Shown: piece by piece, positions 1-8,998 of the stretch
How the letters are laid out: every line of letters starts with the position of its first letter
Numbering within the stretch: the stretch's first letter is position 1
Assembly: GCA_018622675.1 (NCBI GenBank)
Contig: CP076020.1
Coordinates: 248,001 to 312,000 of the forward strand
From: Mycoplasmatota bacterium
GTDB taxonomy: Bacteria > Bacillota_I > Bacilli_A > Izemoplasmatales > Hujiaoplasmataceae
Reading direction: 5' to 3'
Length of the DNA: 64,000 nucleotides
Notes under the pieces: generated by a model
Told to the model about the DNA's origin: nothing
What the model saw: the letters and a program-made list of their open reading frames with translations, nothing else
Databases searched by the model: none
Position numbers and translations under genes: made by a program

Positions 1-726
1 GAAGTTAGGATTGCCTATGTTAACTTGCGAGAAATTCGTGACATCAAATACGGCACAAGTGGTCCGCTTATTTATAATGATGTTTTTTATGGATGTGATT
101 TAGAAATCCATTCTTATGGATTATTTACCATCAAAGTGGTTAATCCAGAAGTGTTGATTAGAAATTTTATACCCGCTAATACTTTTTCGTACTCAATGGA
201 TAACGAGAAAGTTCGTTCACAAATATTATCAGACTTTATTCAATCATTTAATGTTGCTATAACATCACTTTCAAGTGAGTATAGAATTTCACAATTAGTT
301 GCTGAATCAAATAAGCTTTCTGAACAAATCAGTAATGATTCAATGAATGCAGGATCATGGGAAGAAAGATTTGGGTTTAAGGTTGTGAAAGTTTCTATAG
401 AGAATATAGAATATTCGCAGAAATCAAGAAAGTTAGTGGACGATTATAATAAAAAAATGATGGAAATGAAACCATATAAAGATATTACTGAAGAAACATC
501 TGATAGGATTATTAAACACAGTATTTATGATTCAACAAAAGAGAAAGGCAATGGTGTATTTAAAGCTATTCTTGGCTTGAGTTTTTTGCGCGGCCAAAAG
601 AAAAACAAAAAATCTGTAAAATATCAGTCAAGGGAACTTAAAAGATTAAAATCTCTTCTAAACAAGGGTATAATTAATGAAGAAGAGTACAAGATTCAAA
701 AGAATAAAATACTTGATATAAAATAA
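1..726 (+). CDS. SPFH-domain protein with C-terminal SHOCT-like motif, 5' partial
   Basis: The reading frame is open from the first base, so the true start lies upstream of the window; the first possible internal start is a TTG at 25. The visible part matches the virion-core/SPFH (stomatin-like) family: it runs from strands around residues EIRDIKYGTSG into a helix-rich region. The last 27 or so residues (KSLLNKGIINEEEYKIQKNKIL) have the look of a SHOCT motif, which in this family often replaces a zinc ribbon. Such proteins are thought to form membrane-associated assemblies, but their exact role is unknown. A hairpin terminator follows at 745. Family call from pattern recognition; moderately sure. 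Confidence 0.7.
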   Translation, partial: EVRIAYVNLREIRDIKYGTSGPLIYNDVFYGCDLEIHSYGLFTIKVVNPEVLIRNFIPANTFSYSMDNEKVRSQILSDFIQSFNVAITSLSSEYRISQLVAESNKLSEQISNDSMNAGSWEERFGFKVVKVSIENIEYSQKSRKLVDDYNKKMMEMKPYKDITEETSDRIIKHSIYDSTKEKGNGVFKAILGLSFLRGQKKNKKSVKYQSRELKRLKSLLNKGIINEEEYKIQKNKILDIK

Positions 727-744
727 ATGGTTAATGATAAAATT

Positions 745-770
745 AAACGGACACTTTTGTGTCCGTTTTG
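745..770 (+). terminator. Intrinsic terminator
   Basis: A perfect 10-bp stem AAACGGACAC/GTGTCCGTTT (745-754 and 759-768) with a TTTT loop follows the SPFH gene. It is A-rich on the left and T-rich on the right. Confidence 0.75.
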
Positions 771-845
771 TATTATCATATATAACTTGAAAGAAACTGT
801 GGGAATCTCAACCAATTTGATGTTTTGGCCTAGATTCAGAGAAAA

Positions 846-2033
846 TTAATGATCATGTTTTTCAATATAATGAGTGAAGATGGTTATTGCTGCGTCAATA
901 ACCACTTTTTCTATTTTATCAAGTGTATCATTCGGTGTATGATAGACACTTGATCTTGCTTGGTTAGACCAAGGCATAGCAATTAAGGTTGTTGCTTTAA
1001 CACCAACCTTCGCTAATTCACCTGCATCTGTTCCACCTGTTAAAAAAGCAATAGGTTTATAAGTGGCTTCATAATTATTGTTATTTGCTATGTCAGTCAA
1101 TTCTTTAGCAAGTTCTTCATCTAGTTTAACAGTACCATTAATATCAGATGTTAAAAAGAACACCTCATTCTTATAATATAAACAATCAGAGTTTAATAGG
1201 GTTGTTGGATATTCATCCAACAATCCTTTATACTTTTTAGCAAAAGCTCTTGAACCTCTTAATCCTTCTTCTTCAGCGTCAAAAGAAGCAATGATGATTC
1301 TTGTATGTTTTAATGCTTTTTGAGAAAAGTATCTTCCTATCTCTATAGCCATAGTAGAAGCAATTAAATTATCACCAGCACCTGGTGTTCCTTTCTTAGA
1401 AGCAAAGAACCACATCTGTATAATTAATAAAGAACCTAATGCTAATAGAATATTAGATATTAATATAAATAAATCATTTGAAACAAATAATCTTATAAGA
1501 GATATAAGTGTTAATAGAATAACAAATCCAATAGAACCAGTTACTCTTATATTATAGAGTTTAGGTTGATGTATAAAGAAATTAAATATTCTTGCACTAT
1601 CATGATGACCACTAATAATCACTTGTTGTTTAATATCTTTTTTAGGTTCTATCATACCCATAACGTTTGTTGATGTTTTTTTAGGATATAAGAAATCAAT
1701 GATTGGTAAATAAAAGAAGAACTGTAATATAAGTATTAATAAACTACCAATAGATACTAATAAAGAAAATATTGGTAAATTATAAAATAATAAAATTAAA
1801 CTTATAATATAAGCGAGAACTAATATCTTAATCCAACCTAAAAAAGCACCTTGATGAATCTTAAATTCATCAAGTGATGTTTTATCACAAAACTCACTCA
1901 TAGATTTCTCTAATATTCTCGCTGACTTATTAGAAGTTTCACTACCCGCTAATCTAGGTCCTAATTCTTTAATAATATCATCAGCTAATTTAAAAGCACC
2001 ATCTCTTATATCTTTAACATCTTTCATAATCAT
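846..2033 (-). CDS. M28-family zinc aminopeptidase with membrane segments
   Basis: Predicted co-catalytic zinc metallopeptidase of the M28 family. Expected metal ligands are visible in order: H144 and D145 in GHHDSARIF, D221 in GAGDNLIAS, the glutamates of DAEEEG (254-256), D283 and H365 in YHTPNDT. Two strongly hydrophobic stretches, about residues 67-112 and 166-210, interrupt the fold, the second lying between the first histidine and the bridging aspartate; the enzyme is therefore membrane-embedded. An AAGGAG site serves either the ATG at 2033 (spacing 4) or the ATG at 2027 (spacing 10). It is transcribed towards the SPFH gene and has its own promoter region. Substrate unknown. Confidence 0.85.
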   Translation of the reverse strand: MIMKDVKDIRDGAFKLADDIIKELGPRLAGSETSNKSARILEKSMSEFCDKTSLDEFKIHQGAFLGWIKILVLAYIISLILLFYNLPIFSLLVSIGSLLILILQFFFYLPIIDFLYPKKTSTNVMGMIEPKKDIKQQVIISGHHDSARIFNFFIHQPKLYNIRVTGSIGFVILLTLISLIRLFVSNDLFILISNILLALGSLLIIQMWFFASKKGTPGAGDNLIASTMAIEIGRYFSQKALKHTRIIIASFDAEEEGLRGSRAFAKKYKGLLDEYPTTLLNSDCLYYKNEVFFLTSDINGTVKLDEELAKELTDIANNNNYEATYKPIAFLTGGTDAGELAKVGVKATTLIAMPWSNQARSSVYHTPNDTLDKIEKVVIDAAITIFTHYIEKHDH

Positions 2034-2616
2034 TTATCTCCTTATATACAAATATTATATCAAAATGATTTGCTTTTATTATTAGTTTATTTTAATTTTT
2101 ATCAGTATAGTAAATTTTTTATAAAGGAAAACTTGTATGAGGTGAGCTAATTAAATTAGAATGAACTTTAGCAAATTTTTTAGGATTACTATCACTTATT
2201 TCATTATAAAATAATTAAAATAACAAAAATTAGAGGGTATTAAGAATTATTATATACATTTATTAATAAAAAACAGATATGAAATACTATTGATTATTAT
2301 ATTGTGATAAAATGACTTTATGTGTTACTTATTGATTTGTCATTTATAAATTTACTGTATTTATAATATTTGACATAGTTCATTGAATAATTTTAAACCT
2401 TAAGATCTATTATAATTCAATTCAAATTCACAGAAATTTATTCATTTTTAATGCTTTTATCTTGATAAATATTATTCAGATTTCAACTGAACCTTATAGC
2501 ATGTCTAAATATTGATATATTTTAAAACCATGTCATATGTGCCGTTTAATTATTGTTGTTATTGATATATAATAAAATTAATTCTAATTTAAATCAATTA
2601 AAAAAAGAAAGGATAA
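2034..2616. other. Non-coding AT-rich stretch upstream of the defence island
   Basis: About 580 bases with no convincing gene on either strand. A TATAAT box at 2568-2573 is a plausible -10 for the rightward gene at 2666, but I see no good -35 at the usual distance. The rest holds only short A/T runs, and may be a decayed junction between core and accessory DNA. Confidence 0.5.
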
Positions 2617-2656
2617 GTATACTCAAAACAATAAAACTATCTATAACTGAGTATAC
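2617..2656 (+). promoter_or_regulatory. 9-bp inverted repeat in the leader of the TIR-associated gene
   Basis: GTATACTCA at 2617-2625 and TGAGTATAC at 2648-2656 are perfect inverted copies separated by 22 bases. They lie between a TATAAT box (2568) and the start codon at 2666, so they are either an operator for a dimeric repressor or a leader hairpin just ahead of a weak ribosome site. Confidence 0.5.
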
Positions 2657-2665
2657 AAGAAGAAA

Positions 2666-3094
2666 ATGAAAAAGATAGAACACCTTAAATTGATTCAAGG
2701 AGTAATTGGACGATTGTCTAGTTACTCAAATACAATTAAATCTTGGACAGTATCATTAATTACAATCACAATTACTGTGGGCTTTAGTATCAATGAAGGA
2801 AATCAAGTCATAATAGCATTAATCCTTTCACTAATTATCGCATTACTTTTTATGGTATTAGACATATATTATTATATGCTAGAAAAAAGTTATAGAAATT
2901 TATATGACAGAGTAAGGAGACTAGAAGAAAATGAAATTGATTTTCGAATGTCTTTTAAAGACGAAGATATTGGTGCAGATACAAAATATCAAAATCTCAA
3001 GGTGAGTAAGTTTAGTGGATTTAAATCTCCGTCAATATATATGTTATATTTTCCAATAATTGTTATTGGAATAGTAGCGCTTATTCTAATATAG
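2666..3094 (+). CDS. Small three-helix membrane protein next to a TIR protein
   Basis: 142 residues with hydrophobic segments at about 25-42, 47-68 and 123-142, and a charged, helical cytoplasmic stretch between the second and third (EKSYRNLYDRVRRLEENE). I do not recognise a named family with certainty; the layout of two close helices followed by a charged helix recalls the SLATT/S-2TM membrane effectors that accompany nucleotide-signalling defence genes. It is followed 9 bases later by a TIR-like gene, with which it surely shares a transcript, so a membrane effector role is a reasonable inference. The ribosome site (AAGAAG) is weak. Confidence 0.6.
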   Translation: MKKIEHLKLIQGVIGRLSSYSNTIKSWTVSLITITITVGFSINEGNQVIIALILSLIIALLFMVLDIYYYMLEKSYRNLYDRVRRLEENEIDFRMSFKDEDIGADTKYQNLKVSKFSGFKSPSIYMLYFPIIVIGIVALILI

Positions 3095-3103
3095 GAGGTT
3101 TTT

Positions 3104-3613
3104 ATGAAATTATTTATTAGTTATCACCTTGCTGATACAAAATCTGTAAATAAAATTAAAGAAAAACTTAATGCTAAAGCTTTAAACTATTACTCAGTTC
3201 CTGAGGATAAAGATTTTACAGGTTGGCATAATGAAGAAATAAGAGAATATATTTTATCAAAAATGGACGATTGTAGTGTCTTGTTGTGTATTGTAGGTAG
3301 AGAAACTTACAAGAGACCTCATGTGGATTATGAGATACACCAAGCTCTTAAAGGTGGTGTAGGAAAGCGACTTGGAATTGTAACTGTTTTATTGGAAAAT
3401 CGAGAAGATTCAATCAACGATATTAGTTATGATACGTTTCCAAATAGATTATATGATAATGAACATTACATTATACTAATTCAAAATGCAAGTCTTGAGG
3501 ATCAAATTTTCAAAGCGATTGATTTAGCTAATAATAATCGGAATGATAAAAATATAAGTATAAATAATAAAAGAAAGTGTATGAAATTACCCAATAAGTA
3601 TTATGGTATTTAA
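3104..3613 (+). CDS. TIR-like protein of the DUF1863/ThsB type
   Basis: 169 residues. The N-terminus KLFISYHLAD is the first strand of the TIR-like fold known from DUF1863 (PF08937), the family that includes Thoeris ThsB. Further matches are the central strand CSVLLCIVGRETYKR and the helix HVDYEIHQAL, whose E77 is the best candidate for the catalytic glutamate, followed by GKRLGIVTVLLE. Members of this family make a nucleotide signal from NAD when a phage infects. The usual ThsA partner (SIR2 or macro/TM protein) is absent; the small membrane protein upstream is the only neighbour that could be the effector. An AGGAGG site precedes the ATG by 7 bases. Confidence 0.75.
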   Translation: MKLFISYHLADTKSVNKIKEKLNAKALNYYSVPEDKDFTGWHNEEIREYILSKMDDCSVLLCIVGRETYKRPHVDYEIHQALKGGVGKRLGIVTVLLENREDSINDISYDTFPNRLYDNEHYIILIQNASLEDQIFKAIDLANNNRNDKNISINNKRKCMKLPNKYYGI

Positions 3614-3661
3614 TTTATATTTTTTGAATTATTCATATTAGTATATTGTGCATTTCATTGT

Positions 3662-3690
3662 TTGAAAAACGTAATATAATAAAATATTAT
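3662..3690 (+). promoter_or_regulatory. Candidate promoter of the NTPase-TIR gene
   Basis: TTGAAA (3662-3667), 17 bases, TATTAT (3685-3690). Transcription would begin almost on the ribosome site; an alternative -10, TATAAT at 3675-3680, lacks a good -35. Confidence 0.4.
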
Positions 3691-3708
3691 TGATTAGGGG
3701 TGGTTTTT

Positions 3709-6123
3709 ATGAAAGAAATAGTTAGTATTAGTGAAGTAATAGAAAAATCGCAAAAATTCAGGAAAGAACAATATATTAATTACTTCTTTGAAAATATTGT
3801 CGGATTTAAATCACAAAAACCAGTTTTCAAAGATATTGATGAAACTTCTTATTCACTGGCAATTGTTAAAGATAGTACGGATAGAATTTTAAATAATTCT
3901 AGAGGGAAGTTAATGGAAAAAGCTTGGAGAAATGTTATTTTTTATTTTGTAGACAAAAATAACTACAAGAAGTTCTTTGGCACTAATTCATTTTTTCCAA
4001 ATTACTCAATCGAAGATGATAATATTTCATATTTAGGGAATATGGAAAAGACAAAAAGCAGTTACCCAAATGAGCCCAGAACTAATTATAATACGATAAG
4101 TAAACTGCAAAATCATGTTTTTAAATATTTCCGAAAGTTCCATTCATCTTGGTTTGTTAGATCTTATGTTTATATTGTTTTAGTGGTTTGTGATGAAAAC
4201 GATGAAATATCAACAAAAGATTTTCATACATATTATTGGAATACCAACTATTCATTTAAGAAGTTAAATAAAAAAAATAATATTTTTTATAACATTAAAG
4301 ATTCAATTTTTGTAGAGAACATTGAGCAAGAAATTGAATTAATCGAGACTTCAAATAGAGACGCGATTGATTGTGTGAAGGCTTATACTGGAGAATTGGA
4401 CTTTAGAAATGATACTGATGAGAATTATTATTATATTGAACAAGATATAAAGGATGGAATTAAGTATATTTTAGTAGAAGGTGCAGCAAGAACAGGTAAA
4501 ACCATAATAGCTATGCGCATTTTAGGAGAATTTAAAGAAAGTATATTTTTAATTATGAACTATAACTTTTATTCTTCATTAAAAGATGCATTTAATATTT
4601 TAGAAATAACTTTCCCCAAAAATAGAATATATCACCATTCGTTGAATAAGAGCCAGCGACAAGATGGTGGTTGGATACGAGATGTTAGAAAAAAAGAAAT
4701 TATTCCCGATTTGAAATTTTTGATTGTTGATGAAGCCCAAAGATTAGGAGCTCTTTCTCAGCAAGAATATTATGGGTATGTATATAGAGAACTTGATGAA
4801 GTAAAGGTGATTGTAGACTATCCAGAACATAAGCATACTATTTTTCTTGGTGATGATTTACAGAAGTTAAATCCGGACACAGATGAAGGGATAAACAAAA
4901 TCTATGACAAGATTAAAGGTAGAAACTTTAGACAATATGTTTTTAAAAAGTCTATAGGTGTTCCCAATGAGATTTTAGCAAATATAAAGTATTTATTAGA
5001 TATATCTGGAGAAATGATTCCTCAAGCTACTAATCAATTTGAGATTAATATAAGTCCTTCAATAGATTCTTTTGTTAATTGTTTTGAGGAAGATTATATT
5101 GTTAAGAAACATTACGTAATTCCTGGTTTAAAAGAAATGAAAGGTCAAACCATTGAGACTGATGATAAAGTTATTCTTCAATACCCAAAACAATTAAAAG
5201 AGCAAAATTTTCCATATCTATTTAATAATGAAGTTAAAAGCAACTTTCTTTTGTCAACATACGAAGTTATATCAAGAGAGGTAGAATCTGTATACCTATA
5301 TTTACCTAGCGAAGTCAGTATAAATATGGAGCAAGGAGGTTTTGTCTTAAAATCAAAACCAGATCTTATTAATGATTTCTTATTGTTTCATATTTATACC
5401 CTAATGACAAGAGCCACCTTAAAATTAACTATTTTTTGTGAAGATGATACTCTACAAGAATATCTAGAAAGAAAAGTAAGGTTTATTAATAATTTGAATG
5501 AACTTTTTAATGAAGAGACTGATGATAGTGAGAGTGGAAAAAATATAGCCTCAGAGAGAGCTGGTGAATTTATCGCACATGGTTCCGATGGTGGTAATAA
5601 TACTTTGAACTTGATGTTAACAAAACAAGACGATTATGATTATGATTTATTTATTGCATATCACGGCACAAACGATCCTGATGGATCTTATATTGATGCT
5701 AAGGAGTTATCTGATTATTTAAGTGAAAATGGTGTCAAAGTCTTTCTAAATAACCATAAATGTCTTCAAATTGATGACGATTGTGGCTTTGATGAAACTT
5801 GGCATGTCATACAAAGAAGCAAAAACTTCATTTTAGTTTTCAATGATAATATATATAAAGATTCTCGAGGCATGATTCCTAGAAAGTATCCTGATGGAAA
5901 ACCCAATCAACTTTATAAAGAGTTAAAAACTTTTTCCGCATTAGTTGATAATGATTTGCGAACAAATCGCAAAAATCTAAGATTTTTATATACTGGGAAT
6001 TCATTAACAAAAGCTAATGCATATAATTTTTTGAATACTTTCTATATTCAAGGAACATATGGAAATTCGAATTGTTGTATCTTTGATAAAGATGCTGTTT
6101 TAGTATGGATAAATATTTTTTGA
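3709..6123 (+). CDS. DUF2075-like NTPase/helicase with fused C-terminal TIR domain
   Basis: 804 residues. Residues 1-240 resemble no family I can name. A P-loop NTPase follows: Walker A GAARTGKT at 258-265 and Walker B FLIVDEAQ with D341-E342, in the style of DUF2075/superfamily 1 proteins. Residues 644-760 form a TIR domain: strand YDLFIAYHG, strand VKVFLNNH, strand NFILVFND, and E738 in QLYKEL at the catalytic-glutamate position. The join suggests a sensor ATPase that switches on NAD cleavage or TIR signalling, a defence-type logic (inference). Start at ATG 3709 is chosen because AGGGGTGG lies 5 bases upstream; a GTG at 3700 is part of that site. A separate gene from the TIR pair upstream, 95 bases away. 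Confidence 0.75.
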   Translation: MKEIVSISEVIEKSQKFRKEQYINYFFENIVGFKSQKPVFKDIDETSYSLAIVKDSTDRILNNSRGKLMEKAWRNVIFYFVDKNNYKKFFGTNSFFPNYSIEDDNISYLGNMEKTKSSYPNEPRTNYNTISKLQNHVFKYFRKFHSSWFVRSYVYIVLVVCDENDEISTKDFHTYYWNTNYSFKKLNKKNNIFYNIKDSIFVENIEQEIELIETSNRDAIDCVKAYTGELDFRNDTDENYYYIEQDIKDGIKYILVEGAARTGKTIIAMRILGEFKESIFLIMNYNFYSSLKDAFNILEITFPKNRIYHHSLNKSQRQDGGWIRDVRKKEIIPDLKFLIVDEAQRLGALSQQEYYGYVYRELDEVKVIVDYPEHKHTIFLGDDLQKLNPDTDEGINKIYDKIKGRNFRQYVFKKSIGVPNEILANIKYLLDISGEMIPQATNQFEINISPSIDSFVNCFEEDYIVKKHYVIPGLKEMKGQTIETDDKVILQYPKQLKEQNFPYLFNNEVKSNFLLSTYEVISREVESVYLYLPSEVSINMEQGGFVLKSKPDLINDFLLFHIYTLMTRATLKLTIFCEDDTLQEYLERKVRFINNLNELFNEETDDSESGKNIASERAGEFIAHGSDGGNNTLNLMLTKQDDYDYDLFIAYHGTNDPDGSYIDAKELSDYLSENGVKVFLNNHKCLQIDDDCGFDETWHVIQRSKNFILVFNDNIYKDSRGMIPRKYPDGKPNQLYKELKTFSALVDNDLRTNRKNLRFLYTGNSLTKANAYNFLNTFYIQGTYGNSNCCIFDKDAVLVWINIF

Positions 6124-6234
6124 TATATTGATAATACTACAAACTGAAATAACAAAAAAACTTAGTGGTATACAGTTTTTAAAAATATATATTTGATTAT
6201 TAATAACATTTGCTTATACTGGAGGGAAGTAAAA

Positions 6235-7119
6235 ATGCAAGAATTTTATTATTATATCTGTTTGGGCTCGGTTATATTTATGAAACAATCAAAAATGATT
6301 TTATCAAAAGATAAACTCGAATACTCTTTTGACAATTATTCTGATGATAAACAAGGCAGAAACAATTTTTTTAATGATGTTTTGGATATTGCAATAAAAA
6401 ACCATAAATATAATACTTTTTACCGAAAGAAAGAGTATATTATATTTGCTAGAAAATTGTCAAAAGATATAGTGAAAATAGAATATGGTAAAAAGGAAAA
6501 AATTACAAAAGAAACTATAACAAACGATGGATTCTCAACCATTAATGATGAAGTATACCCTCATATTAGTATATATATTCACAGAAAATACCAAACTATT
6601 TTTATTGAAGATAATAGTTCTAAATTCAAATTAAAAAATGTAATACATGGCTTGAAGGATTTATTTAAATCAATAATTATTAATTCTTATTCTGGAATCG
6701 CACAAATTGAGATTGAAGGACAAAGTAGAAACACAGATTTTTGGAAATATATTAGAAACAATGATTTTATTGAGGAAGTTGAATTTCATTTGTTAGCCCC
6801 AAATTTTTTAAATGCTGGAGGAAAAGCTAAAGAGTTAGCGGAAAGAATCAAAGAAAAATATAATGCTGAAAAAACTGTTATTAAACTGCATGGAGAAGAT
6901 GGTCTAATTATTAAAGATGACTTTAAATCGTATGTTGATTACACTTCCTATGGTGCTGGGAAATGGAAAATAAAATATAGGAAGAATAGATTATCCAAAA
7001 AAACATCTCATATATCAAGTACTGATATTGTAAAAAAAGTGGCTCTAGAAGCTAGTGATAGTGGGGGAATAGATTTAGATCTATTAAACAGTAGAATGAA
7101 AGAGTTAGGAGATAATTAA
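6235..7119 (+). CDS. Uncharacterised protein, first gene of a PIN-nuclease module
   Basis: 294 residues, soluble, rich in Lys, Asn and Ile. I do not recognise the family. Its centre (EIEGQSRNTDFWKYI, then VEFHLLAPNFLNAGGKAKELAERI) looks like a folded sensor or adaptor domain, and the C-terminus is basic (WKIKYRKNRLSKKT). Start ATG 6235 is supported by GGAGGG 8 bases upstream; longer forms lack a site. The stop is one base before the next gene, so it is translationally linked to the membrane protein and PIN-like nuclease downstream. The clustering suggests a joint, possibly anti-phage, function; that is inference. Confidence 0.65.
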   Translation: MQEFYYYICLGSVIFMKQSKMILSKDKLEYSFDNYSDDKQGRNNFFNDVLDIAIKNHKYNTFYRKKEYIIFARKLSKDIVKIEYGKKEKITKETITNDGFSTINDEVYPHISIYIHRKYQTIFIEDNSSKFKLKNVIHGLKDLFKSIIINSYSGIAQIEIEGQSRNTDFWKYIRNNDFIEEVEFHLLAPNFLNAGGKAKELAERIKEKYNAEKTVIKLHGEDGLIIKDDFKSYVDYTSYGAGKWKIKYRKNRLSKKTSHISSTDIVKKVALEASDSGGIDLDLLNSRMKELGDN

Positions 7120-7120
7120 A

Positions 7121-7618
7121 ATGAAAAAAATAATATTTAAGATAGGTATATTGGCAATCATTACATTTTTAATTGTATTACTCCTTAGAAAATCATCTGT
7201 AGATTATTTTTCTAAGTCATTAGTATTTGTTAACATATCATTTATTTTGTTTGGTTTTGTTTTAGCATCAGTTTCTTTTGTTTATTCTGCTGTTATTAAT
7301 ATTATTAATTTTATAAATCAAGACGAAACAAAAATAAAGAAAACAAACAACGTTGTTGTTGTTTCAAATGAGTATTTTAAAGAATTAAAACTAAATACTT
7401 TAACTTTACTATCTCTCAGCATTTTTCAAATTATACTATATTTTCTAGGCATCTTTGCCACCGTATCAAATTTATGGTTATTTGTTTTAACTTTTCTATT
7501 CCTTTTTTCTTTTCTTATAACGATATTTATTGCTTTTGACACGACTTCATCAATATTTTCAATCATTTCCACATCAATATTTATAAATAATACAGGTGAA
7601 AAATATGAAGATAGTTGA
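7121..7618 (+). CDS. Four-helix membrane protein of the PIN module
   Basis: 165 residues with four hydrophobic helices at about 5-22, 33-55, 90-115 and 119-145 and a short charged loop (NQDETKIKKTNN) between the second and third. No family recognised. It starts one base after the preceding stop, behind a GGAGAT site, and its last 14 bases overlap the PIN-like gene downstream. The overlap makes stoichiometric production of all three proteins likely. A role as membrane anchor or pore for the module is an inference from position. Confidence 0.65.
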   Translation: MKKIIFKIGILAIITFLIVLLLRKSSVDYFSKSLVFVNISFILFGFVLASVSFVYSAVINIINFINQDETKIKKTNNVVVVSNEYFKELKLNTLTLLSLSIFQIILYFLGIFATVSNLWLFVLTFLFLFSFLITIFIAFDTTSSIFSIISTSIFINNTGEKYEDS

Positions 7619-8801
7619 AATTTTTGATACTAATTGTTTTATGGAATTTTATCGTTCAGGAAAATTCGAAAGAGAATCTATCTACACATTGTTCGATAGT
7701 TATATTAATAATGAAGTTTTTATTCCCTATCAAGTGATGAAAGAATTAAAAGAAAACAAAGACTTTCACTATAGACAACACGATAAATTTAAAAACACAA
7801 CTACTGAGGCAAAATCTAAATTAAGCAATTTAATGAATGAAATGTATAGTAAGAGATTTTTTTCTGGTGAATTTAAAATCGTGTGTGAAGACTTTGAAAA
7901 AATAATTAAAAAACAATTAAGAAAAGTGATTAATCACCATAAAAATTTAGTTGATGAGTTTTATCTGGAACTTAAAGATAAAGACATTATTGATTTAATT
8001 AATGATAAATTTATGATAGGAACCAAATTTAATACTAAAACCTATATTAGTTTATTGACTGAATTTAGGACAAGAGAATTACATAAAATACCTCCAGGAT
8101 GTACTGATTTAAAGAAGAAAGATAATAAACATGGCGATTTTTTTATTTGGAAGGAAATATTACAATTTGCAAATAACAAAGAGAATTATAAAATTAGGTT
8201 TATTACTGCAGAAAAAAAGAACGACTGGTGGGATATAGATCAAGACAAAAGAAAAATTTCATCCTTTCTATTAAATGAATTTAATGAAATTTATCCTCGT
8301 TTAGATATTGAGTTTGTATATTTTTTTGATTATCTAAAGACGAAAAGGTTAAACTATCCTGAACTTAAGATTCAAAGCATTATGAATCAATTATATATTA
8401 AAGATCAAATTCAAAAAACATTTAATATTTTGGAAGAAAGCATATTAGATTATTTTACTGATCAATATGATATAGATGACAACAGTAGTTGTTTTGTAGA
8501 GGACATTTATGAAGGTATTTCTTTCGAACATATTTCTGAAAATGAAATAGAATGTATAATTGAACTTTCTGCACAAGTTAATAATTATGATGATTATGAA
8601 ATGTATTCTATATCTGATATTACTATAAAGACGGTTTGGAAGAAATCTAGCAGTGTTTTTTCTCTAGAAGAAGCACAAGTATTAAATGTTATTTTAGGTG
8701 ACAATTATATGGAACCTAAAGAGTGTTTAAGATGTGGTGGTGAGAATTTTTCTTCAGGAGAATTTTGTGCTTATTGTCATGATTATATTGAAAATGCTTA
8801 G
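7605..8801 (+). CDS. PIN-like (PIN_8/DUF4935) nuclease with C-terminal zinc ribbon
   Basis: 398 residues. The N-terminus EIFDTNCFMEFY gives the first acidic residue of a PIN fold (D8); VMKEL near residue 46 gives the next. The family hallmark follows: PPGCTDLKKKDNKHGDFFIWKEIL with D178, then FITAEKKNDWW. This arrangement is that of PIN_8 (DUF4935), predicted metal-dependent RNases found in defence islands. The C-terminus adds a zinc ribbon, C374-x2-C377 and C388-x2-C391, which may bind nucleic acid. Start ATG 7605 is chosen over GTG 7596 because AGGTG sits 6 bases upstream. It overlaps the membrane gene by 14 bases and closes the operon. Confidence 0.75.
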   Translation: MKIVEIFDTNCFMEFYRSGKFERESIYTLFDSYINNEVFIPYQVMKELKENKDFHYRQHDKFKNTTTEAKSKLSNLMNEMYSKRFFSGEFKIVCEDFEKIIKKQLRKVINHHKNLVDEFYLELKDKDIIDLINDKFMIGTKFNTKTYISLLTEFRTRELHKIPPGCTDLKKKDNKHGDFFIWKEILQFANNKENYKIRFITAEKKNDWWDIDQDKRKISSFLLNEFNEIYPRLDIEFVYFFDYLKTKRLNYPELKIQSIMNQLYIKDQIQKTFNILEESILDYFTDQYDIDDNSSCFVEDIYEGISFEHISENEIECIIELSAQVNNYDDYEMYSISDITIKTVWKKSSSVFSLEEAQVLNVILGDNYMEPKECLRCGGENFSSGEFCAYCHDYIENA

Positions 8802-8917
8802 TAAGAAAGATTTTGGTTTTTTTCATTAAATTCGATAAGAAAATCTGCTATCTTTGAAATCAATGAAATATTATTTGATTTTGATCAAGAATTATTAGGT
8901 TCATTTTAATATAAATC

Positions 8918-8946
8918 AAAAGGTCAACTAGCAGTTGACCCTTTTT
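8918..8946 (+). terminator. Intrinsic terminator of the PIN module
   Basis: GGTCAACT (8922-8929) pairs with AGTTGACC (8933-8940); flanking A and T runs extend the stem and supply the U tract. Confidence 0.7.
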
Positions 8947-8998
8947 AATCACCTATATGTCATAATGGGTATATAAAAAAGAAAAGGAGATGTTTTAT

